Part shown: piece after piece, positions 13,191 through 28,000 of the stretch
Layout of the letters: every line of letters begins with the position of its first letter
Numbering within the stretch: the first letter of the stretch is position 1
DNA from: Pelecanus crispus
Taxonomy: Eukaryota > Chordata > Aves > Pelecaniformes > Pelecanidae
Reading direction: 5' to 3'
DNA: 64,000 nt
Assembly: GCF_030463565.1 (NCBI RefSeq)
Contig: NC_134649.1
Location: forward strand, 1,746,001 to 1,810,000
Translations under genes and position numbers: made by a program
Notes under the pieces: model-generated
Told to the model about the DNA's origin: nothing
What the model saw: only the letters and a program-made list of their open reading frames with translations
Database searches by the model: none

Positions 13191-16100
13191 TTCTCACAGG
13201 CCAGAAAAAGAGATGCAACCACGCCAAACTCCTTGGATTCACAATAGATTCAGAAGATGAGGCTTGCGTCATTTCCATTCGGGTAGAAAAGGCTTTTGAG
13301 AACGTTGACGCGCAGGAGGCAGCTCTTCGCCTACATGCAAAACCCTCGGCTCGCTATGGGAGATGAGCATCGCCTCGATGAAGTTTGCACAGCCCCTCCC
13401 ATCACACCCCGCGCTCTGTGGGGTAACTGTAATGAGCGAGTGCTGGGCCAGTCACGTCAGAGCAATAAACCTAGCTCTTAAATCCCAGGAATCATCAGCT
13501 TACACAAATATCCTGACTCTACGCAAGAGCTCTTCCTTATGAATCTCTGTTCTCCGTTAGCCTTTGTAACTAAGGCTCCTCCCCGCTGCCACCTCAATAA
13601 TTAGGGGACTGAAGATGACTTGACCGCAGTTTCTTACATTCAGGAAAGAAAAGAATTTTGCAAAGAGACAATGCTGAGCTCCAAATGCGGATTTACAGTC
13701 AACGTTAACCCAGAGGGAGTCTCTAACGATCTTCTTTGGCTCCGCTTCTCAAGATAGATTTTAGCTGTTCTTCCTGTTGCAACACGCTGAACTGTAATCT
13801 TATAACAGGATACTCGCTGCTCTTTAAGAAGTGGCACTCAAATTTCTTCAACCTCTAAATACTGAGCAACCCACAGACTAGAAAGCTGCGACCCGAACTT
13901 ATTGCTCTTGACAACATAATCTTTCCGCTTTTCTTCTTGGGACCAGTCTCATGCAAAAAACCCTAGCGTCAACCGCAGCGTCTAGCAATATCATTAACAA
14001 AAGACAGGGACAACAGACACTTCATGTGTTTCAAGGGAAATAACTGGCGGTGGAACAACCGCGATCCTAACAAGCACAGACTGATTTTGGTCTGCGGCTA
14101 CGCGATGGTTTCTATTTCCTCTACGGGCTCTTAGTTGATTGGATTAACTTTAGCTGCAGGCCCTCCAGCAATATTCCCAATTGGATTTCCGCATTAAAAA
14201 AAAAAAAAAATGTGGGATGGGGCTTTTGGAGCTGCTGTTGGGCTGGGATTGCGGGGTTTAATACCTTCAGCGCAGGGAGGACTGACTAAACATCATGCAG
14301 CCATCGAGTAAAGACTCTCATGCTCAAGGATGCCCCTACAGCAACCATATCGTCTTTAAAACTATTTCAGCATACAAGCAGCCGCTGTCAATAAATTCTC
14401 CTAACTAACTCTCCTCCCTAAATGCTTCTGAGCATCCCGGATTAGCTGAGCTCACGACCTGGCTGTCAGACACACTGGCACGCAACGCTTTTGGGTTACG
14501 TTTGTGCCCATCCAAACCCTTGCACCTATCACACTCTCATCGCCCAGCACCACAGGATTGGTAACCTGGCACTGAATCTCCTCTGCTTTTTAATGTACCA
14601 AATACTTTGAGTAGCGGGGGAGAAAATTAGTCTCCTTCACCCAAAAATTCCAGTTCACTGGGAGCAGGACCGTGCTCAGCGATGCTCTACCCTTTTTCCC
14701 AGGCAAGCAGGCAGTTTAAGAAAAGCCGTATCGCAGAACAAACCTGCAAGGAAATCAGCACAACGTTTTTTAATCTTTGACTCTTCAGCTCCATTTACTG
14801 CAGACTTTTTATTGGCTTGCATCTTGCCACGCAAGTTCATCAAAACACCGTGGTATTCTGGTGGAGACACGGTTAAGCAGCAGACCAATTCTACCACCGC
14901 AGACTGCGGATGCGCACAACTTCAGCGAAGCATCTTTGCTTCCTGACTTTTTTCTGCACCACCTCCCCAACCTGAATTTTTTTTTTTTCCTTCTACTCTC
15001 TTCTTGCATTTCATTTTACACAAATGAACCTACAGGAGTTTTGCTACAGACTTCAGGAAGAACACAAATTTCACTTCTGGATTGCAAATTTTTACCACGT
15101 GCCTGTACAACAGTCACTGCCCAAAGCCTGCAAGCAATTCCCCCATTCCAGCGGGGAATCGAGGTGTCGGCGGCTGTATCCATGTAACCGGTATTCCTGC
15201 TGAAACCCAGGCAGGCACCGGCCCAGAGCTGCTGCAGGCCAAGTCCTCCTAGCTCCCTGTCAGTAGGGCAGAGAATTAAATTAGACCCTGCTACTTACAC
15301 CAAATACTCCGAGTAGCCCCATTTAAACCAGCAAAGATGCATTCAATATCCTTGGAAGATGGGGTCATTTTCCCAGAAACTGCACAATGTAAATCCTCAA
15401 AATCCCAAGATTTACCTACTACTTCTTACAGAATTCCGAGTATGAAAAAACAGCTATTAACATGAAACAAGCAGGATAAAGGCAGTTCTCTTATTCCGTT
15501 GTTCTCCTGCAAAAAGAGGCCACAATTCCCTCCGTCTCCCCTGGCGCTTCAGGTAAAGGGAATGATTTGCGATAGATGTGTGGTCTTTGATCGCTACTCT
15601 GAGACTGAACCTAATGGACCGTAAACTGCCAACCTCTCCCGTGTCAATAAATAATGTATGAATATGTATTCATACAAACACACGCATACAACGCATTGGG
15701 ACAGCAAGTAGAACCAGCAGGAAAATATTCTCTTCTTTTCCAAAATAGGTTAAATCATCCCCACTTTACGCATCCGTTCCTGTTGCTAAAAGAAACTCTG
15801 TTTTGTGGTTTACCTGTTTTTTTCCAACACAAGTTGTGCTCTGCAGAAGCCGGAGTCGATTTTTCTATTTTAAATGAACTGCTGTGAAACATCAACAAGC
15901 CCAGTGCCTCCTCTCCCCCGCAAAGGTAGGCAGCATCGCTACCACAAGTTAATAGCAAGGAAGATTTCAAAGTAAGAAGGAACAAACAGGAAGGATGCAA
16001 TCAAGTTAGCTATTTTGGGGAGAAGCACAGCAAACTTCAAGAAGCTTGAAGAACAGCCTCAAATTTAAGTGAGTCCAATATTTCAGAATTCCTTCATTAC

Positions 16101-16966
16101 GAAGTATCTCCAAAACGATCAGTGTATGCAAAAATTCTATTTGCAAGCAAAAAAGCCCCAAAATCCTTTCACAATTATTCTGAAGATGAACCCAATTCCA
16201 AGGATGCTCCTATGCTTAAGTCCAGACCAGCACCCTCGACCTTCCAAGTGTGACCTGTAGCCATGACTAAACCAATGCTTTTTTTTCTCCCCACCCAAAA
16301 CCCACACATTTTCCAACGGCAAAAAGCATCGTCTTAAGACCCTGGGGCAGAAGCTTAAAGCCCACGCAGAGGATATTCTCCACAGCGAAGGCACAAGTTA
16401 CAAACACTTAAACTGAACAGCAAATACTGCACGGGAAGGTTCCCAAGCAATCCAGCTACACAACGAGCGCCGTCCTTCTCTCTCCTCTCCACACCATCTA
16501 TTCTAAACCACAAAACATGCAACTCATTGGCGGAAGAAGTGGGGAAGAAGAGGAGATGAGTCAATTAAATATTACCTCCTGGTCTGACATACTTTTATTT
16601 AGATTTCCCAAAAGACCTTTTATTGTTAGAGCAAGGAAGAGCACATTTTGCAGCAGCAGTTCCTGAAGTGCTCATCTAAATACAAACCGCAGTACTTTTA
16701 CCTATTTTTACATTATTATACATATCTGGGTTTTCTGCACAGATTTCCGAAAAAGATAGTCTTTCCAGTTTTACACCGGCAGTAGAATATTTTAATGTCT
16801 TGGGTCAACCCTCTGATGATAGTGTTTTACATCAACTCCCGCTGATTCACAGCGAACAACTAGCACTGTTCGCTACATCCCCGAACAGCAGAAAATACAG
16901 ATGCTCAGGTTGCTAGAAGATACTCTAGAAACTGGAAGTCTCTAACTATTCTGCAAATATTCTGCA

Positions 16967-17086
16967 ATTCAAATCTTAAAACACTTAAAATTTTAACCCC
17001 TCTAACTATTGTGCAAATAATAAGTGTCTAACTATTTTGCAGAATAGTTAGAGGGGTTAAAATTTTAAGTGTGTTAAGATTTGAAT
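16967..17086. repeat. Near-perfect 44-bp-arm inverted repeat
   Basis: The left arm 16967-17010 and right arm 17043-17086 are reverse complements at 43 of 44 positions, with a 32-base loop. A related motif TCTAACTATT followed by TGCA occurs directly at 16941, 17001 and 17027, and the copy at 16941 also pairs with the right arm's start. The stretch is AT-rich. No terminal motif of a known transposon is seen. Confidence 0.95.
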
Positions 17087-20000
17087 AGCTTTGCCTCTTT
17101 GGAGGAAGAGCTTTTACCAAAATGAAAATATCTTGACCAGAAGTACAAGAAAATATAAACTGTTTAACCTCAGCTAAATATACCCAGAATGAAGCCCGCA
17201 GGACTCAACAAGCTTAAGGAAATCTCCACGTGATGAAAATTCACTCGGCGGGCTCCCTTTTAGAGACATTATGAATGTCCTCAGAGTTCAGACACTCAGC
17301 TCAGTTCCACAAATCGGAAATTCAGATGACAGCATTTGGAAACAGCGCGAGCCGACCTCAAAAACCTTACTCTCCACCGAACGCAGAGAGGAAAACTTCA
17401 GTACTTGAGAAGATTGACCGCAGTGAAAGTCGGCGCGCGCGGCCCCAGTTTATCCTGGTTCCCTGCTCGCCAGCTTGCAAGGTGATGAACGCAAGAAATG
17501 CGGAGTAAAAGAAGAACAACCACGACGGGAGGAGGGCTTTATCAATCTATCTATATACAAACATAACGATTGCTTTATAGACAAGTTATGTCTATCCTAC
17601 AATGAGGTCATTAATCTAATGAAAATAGATCAAGAAAAATGTGTTGAGCCTGACAATGATACGATACCTCATCATTAATCTTGACCATATAACATCGCTA
17701 CGGGCAAAAGAGCTATTAAGACGAAGACGCTTAAATCACTCCACAGATGGAACTCATCACGCCACTGTAAAGATGGCTTACTAGCAATACACTTCAAAGC
17801 GTTATCTGAAATTTTGTAACAAGTTATTTAGTACGCATTCAATATTTGTTGCGGCTTTATTGTTGCATCTTAGTTATTTTAAAAAGTTTGTACTATTAAT
17901 GATAGGTCTGCCACTGACAAATGTAGCACTGCAAGCATAATTTACTCACAAGTAGGTTCTTTGTGGGGAGCTCTTTTTCTTTTGAGCAACTGGCAACGGC
18001 ATTGCCAAAAAATTCTGCAAACATGCAAAGATCCAGTTGGCAATTAAGCATTAACAATAGTTTCGCTGATTATACTGTTTATGCTGAACACATTCAGCAA
18101 TATGCACTGCAGCAAGAGACTGCATATACAGACAGGATAAAGTGATTCACAGCGTTTCTGTGCTAGCAGCTTTACTGAAAATTTAAATAAAAAGAATTTT
18201 CAAAGTAAATGTTTTAAGCCAAGGCGTAAGCATTTAGTATTCTATGCATATATAAGCATTTCTATTTTACACATTATAAGCATTTCCACTCTATGCATTA
18301 TAAGCATCAACTAATAACACAAATAGAGCGCTTCTGACTTCTTTCCTCGTGCGGCTGATAATTTTCAGAAAAGACGGCGCCTGGGAGATACTAAATAGAG
18401 GCACGAAAAGCTAAAACTACTGGTTACTTCTGCCCTTTGCATTGCTGACACCACCGGCTGCTGGGCACGACACAAAGCAGATGGGTTCCTGATATTTCGG
18501 AGGAGAAGACATCGACGCCGTCTTCCCACCATGTCGTACAGCCAGAGGCAGAGAGGGCTGTGGGCTGCCACGCCATCGCTGCCCCGCAAAACACGTGGAT
18601 TGATATAAAATTTATTAACCGCAACCATCGAGACGCGTACGCAGACTACCTCCATTAGCGTAAGTTACTGCAGAGCAACGCGTTTGATCCAAAAGCATTT
18701 CCATTTGAGCTGGAGCTAGCGCTGTGTTACAGGAAACGCGCTTGTAAGGCTTAATGTTGTTAGATGGATGCGAAGACAAAGTGTTTGCTTGTGAGCAAGA
18801 TGTACAAAATGCCATTAGCGAAGCTGCCAGAGAGAATGCTAATGCCATATTCATCTCAAGGAAATTGTCGGTGGCTGTATCTTCCTATTCGAGTGGTTGC
18901 TAGTTCTCGAGAGTCACTCACAGAAGACAGGAGAAACCCAATTACGGAAAATTGCAATATCTTTGTCAAAAAACAGCAAGCAATTAAATCTCCCCTACAC
19001 ATGGAAACATGTATTAAAGCTAATTATTGTACATCGGTCAATGTAATTGCAACTCACATGCAACATGGTCCACGTAATTAGTTGGCACTAATGGAAACCT
19101 CATAACGCAACAAATGTACTAAAACACTCTGCGCCGAGAGTATTTCCTCGCAGTACCAGGAAGTCGTGCTACTTCTCTTGTCGCGTTTAAGGAGCGCTTT
19201 GCCAGGGAGAAGACGGATGGATGTTCCCCCCTCCCTTCCCCGATACCAACATCTGGAGCTCCCGAGGTCCTCGCAGCCAAAGGAAGGTGCCGGGTTGACG
19301 GAAGGTGCCCCACGCCGCGGGTCCAGCCTCTGCGCGCCCCAGCCCACAGCGAGCTCTTTGGACTCACCACCGACCTGCCCGGGACCTGCTGCTAGAGGCT
19401 GTGGCAAGAGCTGCTCTCAACAACTTGATTTGGGCGCATCGGGTTATCAGCTTTGAGAGCCTCCTTAATACACACAACTGAAAAACACTTTTGTTTTCCC
19501 TTTCGCTATTCTTGTTATCTCGGCTTCCTTTTGTCCCCTTAGATATAACCCTTGCCCTTGCGAAACCGCTTACGCAACTGCAAGATACTCTCAGAGAGGG
19601 CATGGCAACATTTCCCAGCCTTCAGCTGGCGACTGGGCCGGTTTCCCTTCGATTTATACCACTTGGCGATGCTCAGAGACGCTCTGCCAAAGCGGGAACA
19701 GCAGGAAGATAAAAGGAAGATTTGCAGCTGCAGCGAGCGCGGGAGCTCCTCCCGTCAGGACACCCAGAGCATTATTAACTCCTCGGGCAATGAGGACACG
19801 GTGGCAGAATTGAACAAGCATCCCTGCTGCACCTGGTACCTACCAAAGCACGAGAAGAACCGCATGCTTATGAAAGACCACGCTTTACAAAGCCCAAAAT
19901 GTTGGGCAGAAAACAAACACTGTTGTGTTGCGGGTTTCACAGAATTGGTAATTAGCTTTAGTTAACTATTAAGTGATTTTTACCCCTTCTGCCAGGTGTA

Positions 20001-21518
20001 TTTCTCCAAGAAGAAAAACAAATAGTGTCACCTTCTGTGAAGGACATGGTTGAAAGACCAGTTTTTGACTGCAATGGCAGATCTTTCTCCAATGACAGAG
20101 AACTACTACTAGGCTGGGTGCAGCACGTAACTGTGCCCAACCGGGCAAATAAAGGCCAGCATGCACCTGGTATCATCGCAGTGACCATCAGATGTCCATT
20201 ACCCTACGAGCCAACTCTGCAAGCAAACAGCACAAGAGAGATTTTGGAGGAGAAATGCAAAATTTCCTGGAAAAACTCTTGGTGAGGCAACTTTTTCTCA
20301 GAGCAAATGGCCATCGCTCTCCTTTATAAAGGCAGATTATTTGCAGGCTCCAACAGCTGTGAGTCAGTTTAACATTTTGTCTGGTTTTGTTTTAGTTGCG
20401 GATACCTCCCCGGTTCCTCAGTGTTTTTGAGCTTGTAATCTAACATCACCGCTTATCCACCAGTAACATGCTCTGGCCTAATAAATGAGTGGCGTAACGC
20501 ACATTTAGTGACTTATTTCAGGTAGGTACCAATTAACCAAACCACCATGTTGCCATCTGCTTGGCGAAAAGGAATTCCCACGTTAGGGTGATAAAATATG
20601 GTGACGTGACATTTCCACGGCAGCTACAGAAAAACGTGCTCGGGCACAGCCCCCAAAACACAGCCCGTCTCACCTCCATGGGGAAACGACGTAAAATACA
20701 CTGAGCTTGTGGAAATTTCCAGACGGAAGCTGGTCCTTTAGGGGAAAAAAAATATAAAAAAAAAATAAAAAAAATAAAAAAACAGAAACCACCCCGCTGG
20801 GGAAGCGGCTCTGGATGTGCCAATCTAGACTCCACCACGATGATAAAATACGGAGGAGGAAGGGAAAGCTTACGCATCCGTTTCCAGCAAGGGAACTAGG
20901 TCACTGAGAAGCAATTAACAGGCTCGCCGCGACGATCTCCTTCCAGCCGGGCACGGTGCATCAGATCCCGGCGAGCTGGGAGGCGGCCGCAGAGAAGCGC
21001 CAGCGCCGGGACGGTCACAGGAGTGAACCCCCCCTTGTTCTGAACTCCACTCAACCAACCTTCTGAAATGACACTTTTTCAGATGCTGCTAGTTAAAAGT
21101 TAGCCGAAGTCTTAATTAACACAAAGCAGAAATATAACACGAAAAGCTACAAGCTCCTCGGCAGTCGAAAGGCCACCCGTGTTCTACCAGGGGACTGATG
21201 GAGGGGATCTTAAACTTCAGCAGGCGCCCCCGATGCATGGACTCAGTTATTTAAATCTAAGATTGATCAAGCGACCTAGAAAGACTTCATCCTAATTATT
21301 ACAGCTGAACAGCCACCACTGAAGCACAAGTAGAATAAGAAACCACCACAGAATTGTTACAGAAACAGCTAATTCAACAACCAGCTCTGGAAACATTAAT
21401 TGAGGCCATCAACAAGGACTGAGAAAACTTCACAGAAGGGCATCAGCCTCCAAAAATAATCGCGAACGCCCTTGCTACCCTGGAAAGGCAATATTGACCT
21501 GGAGGTGTCACACGCAAG
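17087..21518. other. No gene seen
   Basis: Unique DNA between the hairpin and the second solo LTR. It holds the small tandem repeat at 18.2 kb, a GC-richer patch at 19.2-19.4 kb and an A/T low-complexity run at 20743-20781. Confidence 0.6.
18228..18308. repeat. Degenerate 24-26-bp tandem repeat
   Basis: TAAGCATTT recurs four times at 24-26-bp spacing, each followed by a CTATGCAT- or ACACAT-like half. It is a small AT-rich array of about 3.5 copies. Confidence 0.8.
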
Positions 21519-22065
21519 TGTCGGGGTTCAGCAGCTCAGCATCACGCAGCCATCGCCCACTGCCCCTGCCCCGATGGGATGGGGGAGAGAATCGGAGGAG
21601 TGAGAGTGAGAAACACTCCTGGGATGAGATAAGAACAGTTTAATAATGGAAATAAAGTAAAATAATAATAATAACAGTATAATAATAATAGTAATAATAA
21701 TATCCAAAGCAAGTGATGCACAGTGCAATTGCTCCCCACCCGCCGACCGATGCCCAGCCAGTTCCCAGCAGCGATCGCTGCTCCCCGGCCAACCCCCCCA
21801 GTTTCCATACTGCCCATGACGCCGGATGGTATGGAACGGCCCTTGGGGCAGTTGGGATCAACTCTTCTGGCTGTGCCCCCTCCCAGCTCCTTGTGCACCT
21901 GGCAGAGCAGGGGAAGCTGAAAAGTCCTTGACTGGCATAAGCAGTGCTGAGCAGCAACTAAACCATCAGCGTGTTATCAGCATTCTTCTCATCCTAAATC
22001 CAAAACACAGCACTGTGCCTGCTGCTAGGAAGAAAATTAACTCTATCCCAGCCGAAACCAGGACA
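21519..22065 (-). mobile_element. Solo LTR, avian ERVL-like (copy 2)
   Basis: The element is 547 bp, same family as the copies at 8.3 and 51.7 kb, with a short deletion near its left end (GGTTCAGCAGCTCAGC). Flanks GCAAG and GAAAG match at four of five positions. No internal region is present. Confidence 0.88.
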
Positions 22066-25000
22066 GAAAGACAGACTGATGCAGAAGTCGAAGACACTAC
22101 CTGGTGTCCACGGGCGTATTTACCACGAGGGTGCAGCCAGCGGGTTGCTCCTGCCTGTAGTAAACCTTTAGTAGTGAGCAAGACGAGCGAACACGCGGGC
22201 AAAACGTTCCGTTTTCACCAATATTGTAAAAGTTTCTTTAAGAAGTTGTACCCGCACACCCCACGCCCCCCCATTGCCAGGAACAGAGTAGTCTCCTAAA
22301 GTTTCTGTCCAACCGCTGTTCAATATTCAAACGTAAAAATAAAATTAATACGAACCTATTTTCTTCTGGATGCTACAGGCTCCCTTTTTCATCTAGAAAT
22401 TCAACGCATTCGCTCTTTATTCTCTTTCAACCCCACTGACAGCCTGTAATTTATTACTTTATATTGCAGGGCATCCAGAGGCTCCAGCCAGGGTCAAGGC
22501 AACACGCTGGAATAGAGACACTGGCTCCAGAAAGCTGCTCAGTCCTGGTCTATCAAAATACCCTTTTAGCGGATGCTAAAATGCTCTGTTTGTATAAAAT
22601 AAACTGTTCGGTCTATGTCAATAGCTTCTCTGCTGCTGTTCCCCCTGGCAGATTAATTATCAGTCCACCCAGATCTCCTCCTTCACCATGTTAACTGATG
22701 CAATGTCATTTAAAACATATTAAATACAGCAATATACCAAACTTGAAAATTTGAATAATTCATGAAAGAAAAAAAAAAAAGTCTACACAAAGCTAGGAAA
22801 TTCTGCAAACGTCATTCTTTCATGTACCACCCTCCCCTGTATTTTTTTAAACCAACACTGAACTTGGGGGCAATTAATATCCGATACAGTTCTAACAGCA
22901 GCAAAATAATTTTCAGCATCTCCTTCAAACCACCGTTTCATACCATCCATCACTTACAGGAAAACACGATCAAGACGGGAGTCTATGAATAACTCTGCTT
23001 TTTCTCCAGGATTCAATCTAGACTGCTGCTAAATATGTATAATGCCTAGACTACATTAACACATTAAAGCTTTGTAGATTGCCATCAGTGCTTCTGCGGC
23101 TTAATTTCATCTGTCCCTCACAATTCAGATCTTCAACTACTTTCATCCTAAAGAAAAAAAAAAAAAAAAATCACTCCACTTTAAATATAAAAACTCATGA
23201 TGCTCACAGAAGCAGATTGCTAAGCGTCTTTAAGAGGATATATATTTAAAACCTGGCAGCAAAACTTTATTCCCCTACTAAACAGGAGTATTCTCTCAGA
23301 TTCTACTGCCTTGATGTTAATAAAAAGCATATTCTGCGATCAGTTAAGCTTGAAAAAGTCTGGGAAGGATGATGAGTTTGACAAGTCAAACAATTCAGGA
23401 GTAGACGTGGCGAATACAGCAAGTGATAGAAGAGTGAACATTTTAAGCAACTGATAAAAAAAAAAAACTACCACCACAAGGGATTCGGTGTGTTTGTTTT
23501 TTACTCCAGCTGCACAAAGGATAGGAAGGCACAGTGCGGTAACACAAAATGGATGCTTTTTTGCAACCACCACCTTAATTTCCAAACAAGTTTGTCTGTC
23601 CGGTTAAAATTTCATTTCCTACTGCTGACTGAAGATTTTAATTGCTAACACAGATGCTCTTTTCTGCTCATTCAAAAGTAACGAGAGAATTTAAGACATT
23701 CTGTGCCCGAGACAGTCCTGCTGCACAGAGTAATTGGAAATGACAGATCACATACACCAGTGCAGGCTTGACGTTTGTACATCAAGTTCTGAAATAAACC
23801 TCGGCAGATTCACAGGAGCGCTCACCCCAAGCTGAACAAATTCAGCAGCAAAAGCCTGAAAAATAAAACTTACCAATTTCAGATTAAACACACAAGAACA
23901 GCATGCATTAATTATCGGGCAGAAGTTTAAAGTTTCCTTTAATCATTTGGAAATGCTTTGAAATCACATGTCTGCTAGAGCAGCTCCGAAAGAGCTTTTA
24001 TCTTTCAGCTGTAACACAGGAGGCACGCTGGAAACCCCAGACAAGATTTTCTACCTTCTCGTTTTGGCATCTCTCCTTTTGAATTAGGTTTCCCCGAAGT
24101 TGCGCACAGCAAGATATACCGCAGCTAGTAAAGAAACTGTTTAAGTACCAAAAAAAAAAAAATAAGCGCTGCGTTTCCCGTGAGGAGAAACTTCTACTTG
24201 AAAATGAGAGCTGCAGAAAGCCTAGCTTCGGTTTAATACGTGTATTTTATGGAGTATCCCAAAGCCTCTGTGCAAGTACAACAGGTTAAAAATCCTGCCT
24301 CTTCTGCGCTGCCGAGCTCCTGCTTACGGCATGGATAATTATACACAACATACAAAAGAAGGTCATTAACATACTTCTCACATAAAAACAAACAGCGAGG
24401 CTAATAGCACGCAGACCTGTTCTCACGCACCACCTTACCCGGAATAATTCCCCATTGATACTTCCAAGCACTCACACTGGAGTAATTTATGGATGCCATG
24501 GTAACGTAACTACAGCTCACCAAGTCTCACCTTTCACGAAATTCATGCAACCGCTACCTCTCCGACGTGAGATTTTTCATCCCCTCCGCCCTATTCCCTC
24601 CCCCCCGGGCATCCTTCCGAACTTCCCGAGCTTACTCACCGCCCAAACGGGGCCAATAAAACCCCTCTGAAAATTAGGTTTTAGGGGTGACAGCCCTTCA
24701 GCTGCACACCGCCGCCCAACTCATCTCTGCCCGAGCGCCACAGCCGAGCTGGCGGAGCTGAACCCGGTTATCGGCACGGCACCTCCTGTAAACGCACAGC
24801 CCAACGCCTTCCGCAGCTGCAAGTTATTAAATCGCGCAACTGTTAACCGTTTAGGCATCGACGAGCAGGCTAAACGCTTCAAACACGTTACAGAAGCCCC
24901 AGCCCGCCGAGTTAAACCGAATGCGGGCGTTTATTAAGCGGGGAACAAGGGAGAATCTGCTCCTTTCTTACCTTAAGCAAAGGGAGGGCTCTGAATTCTA

Positions 25001-28000
25001 ATGCATCGCAGATTTTTCAACTTCAAAAACACATCGGCTGGTGATTTAAAGCGATTCCCCTCTCCGATTTCCTACAGGGGAGATGTGAAGACAAAAAAAA
25101 AAAAAAGGAAAAATTGAAGTACTTAAGGATCTGCAACAGCCATCGGAGTTGAATTTTTTCCCCTCTATCTGGAAAAATCCTCTTATTCAGCCCTGTCTGC
25201 TCTTAAGACAGCACTGCTGACGAATTTCAAGGCTCAGCTCTTGACATGCAGAATCACTGAAGGATCAAGAGCATAAATGTCACTTCCTCTAGGCAGCACA
25301 TCAACTGCAAAGGAGCCTAATCTGCTCTCCCCGCCACAATCCTGCCCAGCTGAAGAGTAAATCCTGACATCTGCCTCATGCGGAGCTTTCATTAAACGTT
25401 TCTCAAGAATTCCAATTTAAAGCCCCTATCGAAAGGATCCCAGTTTTAGCTAAACCATTATGTAGTTTCACTTGAGAAACCGCACAAGTGGAAGAATATA
25501 AACTGAAAAGCTAATAAAACAGAAGTCGAAGACTAACCTTGAAACAAATTACGGGTGGCTACATCTGAGCGGTAGCAGAGGCTCTGGAATTATTAAATGA
25601 GCTTCAGAAGCGATTTAACTAACCAAATTCCACTGCAATGCTTTATTTATGGCGTGTGTGCCGGTCCCAAAATATTTGCTAAGGTTTTTTCCATCTCCTT
25701 TATTGCTTTTGCATATTTCCTAATCAAATCCAACAGGCACAAACCCTATGGAGGCTGGAAGGTTTTTTGGTTTGTTTTTTTTTTTTTGGACTATATTTCA
25801 TAACGCAGTGGCCTAAAGTTCCTTAAAATAGCGATGTCACGAACACAACATCCTAAATACATGCTGTACGTGGATTAAGCAGAAATCAGGACACCAGCAT
25901 CGACTTGAAACGCCATATAATTAACTCCTAAAATGGCATTTTAATGGTCTCTGCCCTTCCTCAACTTGGCAATAGCATGTATAATTACTCTCTTATTAGC
26001 TCTCTGCATCCTTCCCTCGCATTCCCAATTTAAAATTAAACAAAAACTCTTCTGTTGGAGTTTGCCTTGAAGAAGCCTTGTTTTAAAAGGATTACCCGTC
26101 GCTAAAAGCAAACCGGATTCCATAAAAGGAGGCTTATTTGTGCACTTGAAGTCTATTTCTTTACGTATCTAATACACACCTGGATCTTTTAAAAATCTAT
26201 TTGAATTTTCTTACTGAATTAGCCCAATAAAGTAAATTTTATTATCCATTAAAATTTATGCCACCGCAACTTGAGCCTGCACGGTATTTCCTCCTATAAT
26301 CCTCTTGCTGGAGGCTCAATTTAATAAACAAAGGCAGCTCTAATAATTCAAATCTTACTTTCAAAGATGTGATGTGCCTGTCAGAAGCTTTCTGCAACAT
26401 AGTCAGTACATTTCTTCAGTCTCTCTCCAAGGCTTTGCATACGTTTAAGCCTGCGTCTTGCCTTTTGAATGCTGATAACTGCTGTTTCTTTTTCCCTCCT
26501 TTAAAGGATTAAACGCAACCACACAGACATTTTTATTAGTGCATCATGCACCATTAAATTGTCAGCTTGTCTTCCACGATTCTCTTTTAAAAAAAAAAAA
26601 AAAAAAATACGTGGCCTTGAAAACATCTTTACAACAGAATACTCGTTTTCTTGACACTTATTTATAAACCGAAGCAAACAAAGCCAAAATCTGACCAAAG
26701 CCCCACACGTATTTTCCTTACAGCCAGCTTGCAGAAGACGAGAACCACTCTACACACATGTATTTTTAAAGACTGCGCAGTACGTTCACCTACCACCTAC
26801 CAGAAAGCCCTTCACTTGGCTCCCCCAAGAGATTTATTTTTTATTATTTAAGAGTTCACCCTACTGCCTTCAAGTGGCAAGGCGAGAACTCCCCCATTTT
26901 GCACTCTGGTCGTATAGGAACAACTCCCAGCGAAGAAATACAAGTTCTTCACAGGAGAAAGCAGCGATATTTTTGTCCGAGACAGTCCTCCGTACGCGAG
27001 GGACGGTGCCAACACACGTGTTACGCGCCCCATGCCAAGAAGATGATGGCTTAGGATTCTCTGCAGTTACTTCCTAAGGGCGCTCTGGATTTTTTAATAC
27101 CTCCCCTATTTTTTGGTCACTATTTCTATCTGGGAGCGAGTCCGCTTCTTCACACACAGCAGCTTCCTTCTCTCAAACTCCAACCTACCGCCGAAGGTGC
27201 CCAAAATTTCCTTCAACGGGGCTGTGCCTTGGCACGATTTTCAACCAGCCCTGCAGCCCTAACTTGAGAGAAACCAGCCAGCACTGCAGAAATTCAGTTC
27301 CTGCCCAAACCGTACCCGTTTAGAGGATTCTGCCCATACAAATCTTTTACCTTGTGTCTCATTACCAAGTTTTAAAAGTAACCAACACGTTTGAGATGTT
27401 TGACTTAGAAGGCACGAGACCCATCGACACTTTAGATTTGCACATTCCTTCTGTTTTTCAGCACAGGCAGCAGAAATATCCCTGCAAACTCTTCACCGAG
27501 GACAATTCCTCTCTAAACTACTGGTAAAATTCCAGAAACCGGAGTAGTCTTGTTCAACGCCGATGCAGTCGGTGCTGGGCAGAGGTCCCCTTGCTCTCCG
27601 CTGTCCCTGGACGGGCAGGACTGGCCTGGTTCCTTACAACCGGTCAGCGGAGAACAAACAAGGAGCATCCCCGCAACAGCTTGGGCCCCGTCAGGAGAGT
27701 CGATCTGGCCAAGTTATGTTTCTGTCTGCTCCCGGCTTGCGGAAAGAACAGCTGCAGAGCCTGGAAATAAACCCAGGAGATTGCCTGAAGGCTGAGCGCG
27801 AAGCAGCCAAGCAGGTGCGTTACCCCCGTTCCTCTCCAAGGCGAGCCGCGTGCAAACAGCTTGCGCCGGGAGCTAGACGAGGGCATCGCTCCAACAGCGA
27901 AGAAATCCCCGCGGGTACCTTCAGAAGAGGCATCGAGATCTTGACGCAGTCAGACCTTCAGCCAGCTCCACAAGGACTGCGGGAGCTAGAGGGTGAGAGG

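Larger units (their letters stand above)
11286..16940. other. No gene seen apart from small repeats and a CpG patch
   Basis: Contains the (GGTTT)n tract and the CpG-rich patch at 12.94-13.19 kb. Otherwise it is unique AT-moderate sequence with poly(A)/poly(T) runs near 12160, 12365, 14196 and 14980. No recognisable coding exon on either strand. Confidence 0.6.
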
